The notes under the pieces are model-generated. The model was given only the letters and a program-made list of their open reading frames with translations, was not told the origin of the DNA and did no database searches. The position numbers were made by a program, and so were the translations under genes. Positions 59,079-64,000 of a stretch of 64,000 nt of DNA are shown piece after piece. The DNA comes from Nonomuraea indica. Lineage in GTDB: Bacteria > Actinomycetota > Actinomycetes > Streptosporangiales > Streptosporangiaceae. How positions within the stretch are numbered: the first letter of the stretch is position 1; every line of letters begins with the position of its first letter. The stretch spans positions 121,995 to 185,994 of the forward strand of contig NZ_KZ559469.1 of the NCBI RefSeq assembly GCF_002850745.1. Reading direction: 5' to 3'.

Positions 59079-60074
59079 TCAGTCCCAGCAGTGCCGGCGG
59101 CCGAAGAGGGTGTTCCTCGACTCGATCCCGGGGACGGGCTTGTCGGTGATGAGCCTGACGCCGGTGTCGGTGTAGCCGGACGCCCTCGCGCCCGACTCGG
59201 CGTACTCGACCACGGCCTGCACGCCCATCTCGGCCATCTTCAGCGGGTACTGCTGCGCGGTGGCGGCGATCTGGCCGATCTCCACGGCCTGGACCCCGAC
59301 GCAGCCGCCGTCGACCGACACCAGGAGCACGCCCTTCTCCAGTCCCATGGCCTTGAGAGCGGCGTGGGCGCCGAACGCGGTGGGCTCGTTGACGGTGTAC
59401 ACCACGTTGATCCCGGGGTTCTCCCGCAGGCAGTGGCGCATCTCGATCCGGCCCATGGTCCGGTCGCCGTACGTGTTGCGGGAGCACACGATCGAGCGAT
59501 CGCCCTCGGTGATGCCGAAGCCCTTCAGGAAGCCGGCGTGCCGGAGCCGGCTGGAGGAACTGCCCGGCGTCGCGTCCAGCGTGGCGATCCTGGCCGGCCG
59601 GTCACCCATCATGGCCTTGGCGTACAGGCCGATCAGCTCACCGGCCTTGAAGTTGTCCGTGGCCAGCAGGGCGTCGGTGGCGTTCTGCGGCCTGGTGGGC
59701 GTGTCCAGCGCGATGACCAGCACCCCCGCGTCCCGGGCCTTCTTGATCGACGGGACGATCGCCGTGGCGTCGTTCGGCGTGATCAGGATGCCCTTGACGC
59801 CCGCCGCGACCATCTTCTCGATGGCGGTGACCTGGGTGGCGTTGTCGCCGTAGTACTTCCCGGCCGCGGTCATCAGCGTGGCGCTCTGGGCCGTGGCCAT
59901 GGCCTGGGCACCCTGTCTCATCGTCACGAAGAACGGGTTCGCCTCCGTCTTGGTGATCAACCCGATCTTGATCTCGGGCTCCCCGGCCTCCCGGACGACG
60001 GCAGGGCCGCAGGCGGCCAGAGTCGCCGCGACTGCGCAGGCCGCGAGCCCGGCAGTTCGTCCTGTGCGACCCAT
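59079..60074 (-). CDS. Sugar-type substrate-binding lipoprotein (solitary)
   Basis: A 331-residue protein: lipoprotein signal (MGRTGRTAGLAACAVAATLAACGP, lipobox LAAC), then the periplasmic binding-protein type I fold: IKIGLITKTEANPFFVTMRQGAQ, GILITPNDATAIVPSIKKARDAGVLVIALDTPTRP, VYTVNEPTAFGAHAALKAMGL, the ribose/fructose-binding style. No ATPase or permease is adjacent, so it is either an orphan component or its partners lie elsewhere. ATG 60074 follows a purine-rich site. It is not co-directional with a transporter operon. Confidence 0.85.
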   Translation of the reverse strand: MGRTGRTAGLAACAVAATLAACGPAVVREAGEPEIKIGLITKTEANPFFVTMRQGAQAMATAQSATLMTAAGKYYGDNATQVTAIEKMVAAGVKGILITPNDATAIVPSIKKARDAGVLVIALDTPTRPQNATDALLATDNFKAGELIGLYAKAMMGDRPARIATLDATPGSSSSRLRHAGFLKGFGITEGDRSIVCSRNTYGDRTMGRIEMRHCLRENPGINVVYTVNEPTAFGAHAALKAMGLEKGVLLVSVDGGCVGVQAVEIGQIAATAQQYPLKMAEMGVQAVVEYAESGARASGYTDTGVRLITDKPVPGIESRNTLFGRRHCWD

Positions 60075-60262
60075 GACCGGCCCCCTGGCCTCCCGGATGA
60101 TCGTCATGTCCGTGCGATGTACGGCGGACCGCATCGTGACATCCGCGAGCGTGCCCCCACCGGTGCCAGGATGATGGACGTTCTCTCCCGAAAGCGTCCA
60201 TGTCGGGGCAAGGACTTGGCAAAACGGTCACCTCGTGCAGGGCGACCGCCTGCCCGAAAGCG

Positions 60263-60619
60263 TCACGCCCCGGCGCCCGGCCCGGCCAGGTAGCCCGCGA
60301 GGGTGCCGCGGCTGCGGCGGAGATCGTCGATGCGCCGGTCCATGGCCTCCAGCTCGCGGTCCATGAGGGCTCTCAGGTCCGCGCACCAGTCGAACTCCGG
60401 CTGGTCGCCCACCGTGCACGGCAGCACCACACGGATCACCTCGGTGGTCAGGCCCGCGTTCAGCAGGGCGCGGACCTTCCGTACGGTGACCACCGCCTCC
60501 TCGTCGTAGGTGCGGTACCCGTTCGCGTCGCGCCTGGACTCCAGCAGCCCCTGCGCCTCGTAGTAGCGCAGCAGCCGCGCGCTGACACCGGTGCGCCGGG
60601 ACAACTCCCCGATCAGCAT
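60263..60619 (-). CDS. MerR-family regulator
   Basis: A 118-residue protein: MLIGELSRRTGVSARLLRYYEAQGLLESRRDANGYRTYDEEAVVTVRKVRALLNAGLTTEVIRVVLPC, the MerR winged helix, then a short coiled coil (LRALMDRELEAMDRRIDDLRRSRGTLAGYL). No metal-binding Cys pair, so a drug or stress type is likely. ATG 60619 starts the HTH. It is divergent from the membrane protein at 60792. Confidence 0.86.
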   Translation of the reverse strand: MLIGELSRRTGVSARLLRYYEAQGLLESRRDANGYRTYDEEAVVTVRKVRALLNAGLTTEVIRVVLPCTVGDQPEFDWCADLRALMDRELEAMDRRIDDLRRSRGTLAGYLAGPGAGA

Positions 60620-60791
60620 GTGACCCGTCCCCTCCACACTCCCGACAACGTCAGGCGGAGTACGGGCATTTCGTGCACGGCCGTCGGCGCGTTCCCCCAC
60701 GGCGCCCGCGAGCGCGGTGCACACAAGGATGTACGCCGGTTTCGGTCGCCGGGAGGATGCCTCCATCGGCGCCGCGCGGCACGCTCGTCAG

Positions 60792-61475
60792 GTGACGATC
60801 GGCCTCCTTCTCACCCTCGCCGCGCTGGCGGTCGTGGACAGCGCGAGCTTCGGGACCCTGGGCGTCCCCGTCTTCCTGCTGCTCGCCCCGGACCGGGACC
60901 GGGTGCCACGGTTGATGATCTACCTGGCCACCGTGGCGTTGTTCTACTTCGCGGTGGGCGTCGCGCTCATGCTGGGGCTGTCCGCCGCGCTGGAGAACCT
61001 CGGCGACGCCCTGCAGAGCCGTCCGGCGTACTGGGTCCAGCTCGTGGCCGGAGTGGGGCTGTTCGCCCTGAGCTTCCGCTTCGACCCCAAGCGACAGCGG
61101 GAACGCGGTGGTCCGGAACGCCGCTTCGACATCCGGCGGGGCGGCCCGTGGGCCATGGTGCTGCTCGGGCTGACCGCCGGGCTGCTGGAGGTCGCGACGA
61201 TGGTGCCGTACCTCGCCGCGATGGGCTTCATGACGGCCTCCGGCCTGCCGGTCGCGCGGTGGGTGCCGTTGCTGGCGGCGTACGTGATCATCATGATCAC
61301 CCCGGCGCTGGCGCTGCTGGCTCTGCGCGGCGTGGCCGGCGCGTGGCTGGAGCCGATCTTGCAGCGGTTGCGGGCGTGGATGAGCCGGAACGCGGTCTCG
61401 GCGGTCGGCTGGACCCTGGCGATCGTGGGCTTCCTGATCGCGCGGGACGCGGCGTACTACCTTTTCTTCCGATGA
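60792..61475 (+). CDS. GAP/Sap-type membrane protein
   Basis: A 227-residue protein with six hydrophobic segments: VTIGLLLTLAALAVVDSASFGTLGVPVFLLLAPDR...MVLLGLTAGLLEVATMVPYLAAMGFM, a pattern of the GAP (Sap/LysE-like) exporter family in actinobacteria. GTG 60792 is preferred over a longer ATG start. The divergent MerR gene may regulate it. Its stop overlaps the start of a short P-loop fragment (ATGA). Confidence 0.72.
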   Translation: MTIGLLLTLAALAVVDSASFGTLGVPVFLLLAPDRDRVPRLMIYLATVALFYFAVGVALMLGLSAALENLGDALQSRPAYWVQLVAGVGLFALSFRFDPKRQRERGGPERRFDIRRGGPWAMVLLGLTAGLLEVATMVPYLAAMGFMTASGLPVARWVPLLAAYVIIMITPALALLALRGVAGAWLEPILQRLRAWMSRNAVSAVGWTLAIVGFLIARDAAYYLFFR

Positions 61476-61606
61476 CTGCTTCGAGGGACGCGGCGCCGTG
61501 GATGGTCCTCATCGGCCCGGCCGCGGCGGGGAAGACCACCCTCGGCACACGCCTCGCCGCCGCCACCAGGGCCAGTCGGGCGGAGCGTGCGGGTCCGGCG
61601 TCGTGA
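61472..61606 (+). pseudogene. Truncated P-loop kinase fragment
   Basis: Only 44 codons: MTASRDAAPWMVLIGPAAAGKTTLGTRLAAATRASRAERAGPAS. GPAAAGKTT is a Walker A motif as in shikimate kinase or gluconokinase-like proteins, but everything after the first helix is missing. It is coupled to the membrane-protein gene by ATGA, so it may still be translated. The remaining DNA is used by a gene on the other strand. Confidence 0.6.
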
Positions 61607-61853
61607 GGGCGCGGAACCTTCTGTCCAGCGGCAGGACCAGGGCGTACAGGTGTGACCGGGCCCAGCGCGGCAGTGCGGCCAGGGCCCGGTCGAGCCGCCG
61701 GCGGGGCGCGTCGCCGGAGCACTCGGGGCACATGCACGCCGGTGCGAGCCGGTCGAGGGTGCCGGGGAGGACCGCGTCCCGCCACGCGGCGAGGGAGGCG
61801 GCGATCTCGCCGGGCCGCAGCCGGGTGTGTTCGAGGGCGACGACCGCGGTCAT
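61509..61853 (-). CDS. Hypothetical actinobacterial protein
   Basis: A 114-residue protein from ATG 61853: MTAVVALEHTRLRPGEIAASLAAWRDAVLPGTLDRLAPACMCPECSGDAPRRRLDRALAALPRWARSHLYALVLPLDRRFRALTTPDPHAPPDWPWWRRR. A CxCxxC site and the final PDPxAPPDxPWWRRR are typical of a conserved but unnamed actinobacterial family. Its 3' end overlaps the P-loop fragment on the other strand. Function unknown. Confidence 0.65.
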   Translation of the reverse strand: MTAVVALEHTRLRPGEIAASLAAWRDAVLPGTLDRLAPACMCPECSGDAPRRRLDRALAALPRWARSHLYALVLPLDRRFRALTTPDPHAPPDWPWWRRRGVCRGWSSPPRPGR

Positions 61854-62051
61854 GGGCCGGCGGCCGAGTCCGGGCACATGGTGGAGGGAGGGTCGGTGGG
61901 TCCGGCACCCCGATCGGGGGTGGACCTCGGAGGGGCGCCTACGCGGCATGGCCCTTTCGGGACAAGGTCATGGCAGGCATGATCGCAGACGTCGGGGTCC
62001 AGGACCAGCGGTGGGGCCGGAAACCGTACAAGCCGGGCTCGACGACGCGGG

Positions 62052-62552
62052 CTAGCAGAGGAGTCCGCCGTCCTCGGGAGGAGGGTCGTGGGTGGCGGCG
62101 ACGTCGATGCCGTATCCGCGGACTCCGCCGGCCTCGTGCGCGGCCACGGACAGGAACGCCGTCGCGCCGCCGACGGTCTTGGTGTAGCAGGTCCCCTCGG
62201 CCGCGGTGAACGGCCGCCAGCCCTCCCGGGCGGCCGCACGCGCGTAGTAGGCGGTGAAGTCGCCGCCGAACTCGTAGAGCCTGCCCGCGTACGGGAACGG
62301 GTCGTCGCGGAAGCACCCGCTGTGGCGGGCGCGCTGAACGGCGCCCGCGGGGTGGGCGGCGAGGATCGGCTCGGCGGCCAGGACCGGCACCAGGGCCTTC
62401 TCGGCGGCGACGCAGCCGGACCCGGTCACCTGCCCGACGACCGTCCGGGCGAGCCCGCCGGCCACCAGCGCCACCGCGACCAGGGCCACCGCGACCAGGG
62501 CGACGCTCCGGCGGGTGCGCGCCGGACGCGCCAGGGGTCGGGGGCTGATCAT
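62052..62552 (-). CDS. Secreted or anchored hypothetical protein
   Basis: A 166-residue protein with one N-terminal hydrophobic segment (SVALVAVALVAVALVAGGLARTVVG) and an extracytoplasmic part with several Cys (GCVAAEK, SGCFRDD, GTCYTKT, GLLC) that may form disulfides. No family was recognised. It lies 9 bases downstream of the MFS gene on the same strand, so it is probably co-transcribed with it. Confidence 0.65.
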   Translation of the reverse strand: MISPRPLARPARTRRSVALVAVALVAVALVAGGLARTVVGQVTGSGCVAAEKALVPVLAAEPILAAHPAGAVQRARHSGCFRDDPFPYAGRLYEFGGDFTAYYARAAAREGWRPFTAAEGTCYTKTVGGATAFLSVAAHEAGGVRGYGIDVAATHDPPPEDGGLLC

Positions 62553-62561
62553 GTCGGAACC

Positions 62562-63765
62562 CTACGGCCGGGCGCTCCCCCGGTCCACAGCAGGGAACGC
62601 GTGGGTGCGGGCGAGGACGACCGTGGCGAGGACGGGGAGGAGGAGCGCCAGGACGGTCCAGGGGAGGACGGCCGGGCCGCGGAGATCCAGGAGCAGGCCG
62701 CCGGCGACTCCGCCGCCCGCCATGGCGGCGTTCCACAGGGTGACCAGCATGGCCTGGGCGGTGTCGGCGGCGGCGCCGCCCGCGCGGCCGGCGGCGGTCT
62801 GCAGCAGCGTGGGGATGCCGCCCCAGCCGAGGCCCCACAGGGCGGCCGCGAGGTGGACGAGCACGGGACTGCCGGTCGGCAGGGCGAGGAGCGCGGCCGC
62901 CGCGCCGACCAGGAGGGTGCCGGCGATGGTGAGGGCGCGCAGCCGCCGGTCGATGCGGGCGCCGGTGATCCAGATGCTCGCCAGGGAGGCCGCGCCGAAG
63001 ACGAGCAGCACGAGGTCGACGGAGGCGCCGAGGCCGAGGTGGTCGAGGAACGTCGCGATGTAGGTGTAGAGGACGGTGTGGGCCAGCACGAACACGAGGG
63101 TGACGAACAGGATGACCGCCACGCCGGGGACGGCGAGCGTGCGCAGGATCGCGGGCCGCTCCCCGCGGGGCAGGCCCGGCTGGTCGGGGACGAGCGCGGC
63201 GATCCAGCCGAGCAGGACGGCGGCCAGGGCGGTCATGGCCCAGAACGTCGTCCGCCAGCCGAGCGCCCCGCCGAGGAAGGTGCCGGCGGGCACGCCCAGG
63301 GACAGCGCGGCGGGGATGCCCGCCATGACGATCGCCATCGCCTTGCCCTGCAGGTGGTCGGGGGCCAGCCGGCGGGCGTACCCGGCCAGCAGCGCCCAGA
63401 TGACGCCGGCGGCCACACCGGCGACGAACCTGGCGGCCAGCGTCAGGGGGGAAGTGCGCGGAGACGGCCGTGACCGTGTTGGCGACGGCGAACCCGGCCA
63501 CGCCGGCCAGCAGCAGGCGCTTGCGCCGCCAGCCGGCCGTCGCGGCGGTGAGCGGGATCGCCGAGATCGCCGTTCCGGCGGCGTAGACGGTGACGAGTTG
63601 CCCGGTGGCCGACTCGCTGACGCCGAGGCCGGCGCTCATGGCGGGCAGGACCCCCGCGGGCAGCGCCTCGGTGAGGACGGTGACGAAAGCGGCCGTGGCC
63701 AGGGCGGTCAGCGCGGCCAGCGGCAGTGCCCGGGTGGCCGGGCGGGAGGCGGTGTCGTTGGTCAT
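62562..63765 (-). pseudogene. MFS efflux transporter with a one-base frameshift
   Basis: A drug-efflux-type MFS protein of about 400 residues in two frames. The first frame, from 63765 (MTNDTASRPATRALPLAALTALATAAFVTVLTEALPAGVLPAMSAGLGVSESATGQLVTVYAAGTAISAIP), breaks at a run of six G's at 63446-63451 (VSAHFP). Removing one G there continues the protein as LTLAARFVAGVAAGVIWALLAGYARRLAPDHL in the second frame, which runs to 62562. It could be true inactivation or a homopolymer error in the sequence. It is divergent from a MerR gene. Confidence 0.75.
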
Positions 63766-63783
63766 GCCGCGTATGCTCGAACG

Positions 63784-63799
63784 TTCACATGGATGTGAA
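63784..63799. promoter_or_regulatory. MerR-type dyad between MFS and MerR genes
   Basis: TTCACAT-GG-ATGTGAA is a perfect 7-2-7 dyad in the divergent promoter, at the position where a MerR regulator would bind between the two genes. Confidence 0.6.
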
Positions 63800-63821
63800 G
63801 GTCAACACGGCGGGGTGTGAC

Positions 63822-64000
63822 ATGGGCCATATGCGGATCGGCGAGCTGGCGGAGCGCACCGGCACGGCGCGGCGGTTGCTGCGCTACTACGAGGAGCAGG
63901 GGCTGATCGCCGCCTGCCGGGCCGCGAACGGTTACCGCGAGTACGACGAGCGGATGGTGGACCGGGTCCTGCAGATCAGGGGCCTGCTGGACGCCGGTCT
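63822..64000 (+). CDS. MerR-family regulator, truncated by window end
   Basis: The visible 59 codons (MGHMRIGELAERTGTARRLLRYYEEQGLIAACRAANGYREYDERMVDRVLQIRGLLDAGL) are the MerR N-terminal winged helix. Two in-frame ATGs (63822, 63831) are possible starts. It is divergent from the MFS gene and probably controls it through the dyad at 63784. The C-terminal part lies outside the window. Confidence 0.85.
   Translation, partial: MGHMRIGELAERTGTARRLLRYYEEQGLIAACRAANGYREYDERMVDRVLQIRGLLDAG

Noticed and set aside
40600-64000. Biosynthetic gene cluster in the right arm
   Set aside because: The hydrolase, NmrA, SnoaL-like and metallo-hydrolase genes form a small operon, but no PKS, NRPS, terpene, RiPP or other core enzyme is present.

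Overview
The window is GC-rich actinobacterial DNA. It carries actinobacterial markers: an orphan GlnR-type regulator, mycothiol synthase (mshD), the DUF4395–thiosulfate sulfurtransferase–SseC/DUF1416 cluster, a DUF2993/LmeA-like protein, a WXG100-like protein and a pSAM2-type integrative element. The style of the proteins suggests a filamentous actinomycete, perhaps Streptosporangiales (Nonomuraea/Streptosporangium-like). The genus is inference only.

Left chromosomal arm (1–22.4 kb). It opens with two large coupled membrane-protein genes on the minus strand. A three-gene WXG100/large-protein/lipoprotein operon follows (5.0–7.9 kb). Next are an NmrA-type reductase, an XRE-cupin regulator, and an ECF sigma factor coupled to a methyltransferase–Ada fusion whose promoter region holds a 17-bp palindrome array. 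The sulfur cluster comes next, with a previously easy-to-miss 27-codon Cys-containing leader peptide. After it lie a second ECF sigma/zinc anti-sigma pair, a DUF2993 protein, a MoaD-like protein, glnR, a secreted 5'-nucleotidase, mshD, the Pit phosphate transporter with its DUF47 partner, and dCTP deaminase.

Mobile region (22.41–40.58 kb). A tRNA-Gly(CCC) gene is the insertion point of a tandem array of actinomycete integrative elements. Its 3' half (about 46 bp) recurs at 32629, 38216 and 40539. The first unit (22441–32628) looks complete: int, xis, a RepSA-like initiator, an FtsK/TraB-like translocase, two small genes, a GntR/UTRA regulator with repeated operators, and a cargo pair (HTH-TPR regulator plus creatininase-family enzyme). 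The second and third units are collapsed relics. One is an integrase pseudogene fused to the tail of a second HTH-TPR gene; the other is a third integrase relic beside an IS5 scrap. The last att-bounded segment carries a DUF418 membrane protein and a small orphan gene. Three copies of one 3'-end hairpin motif and four copies of a dispersed repeat record the deletions.

Right chromosomal arm (40.6–64 kb). A LysR regulator faces a four-gene operon (NTF2-like, alpha/beta hydrolase, NmrA reductase, metallo-beta-lactamase-fold lipoprotein). A patch of accessory DNA follows, with orphan immunity-like genes, an ISL3 scrap, a frameshifted SMI1/KNR4 gene and a degenerate gyrase-B-like ATPase domain. 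The rest is ordinary: a PT-repeat secreted protein, an L,D-transpeptidase, small enzymes, AraC regulators, a DUF2975/HTH pair, a solitary sugar-binding lipoprotein, MerR regulators, and an MFS gene broken by one base in a homopolymer. No rRNA, CRISPR array or recognisable biosynthetic gene cluster is seen.
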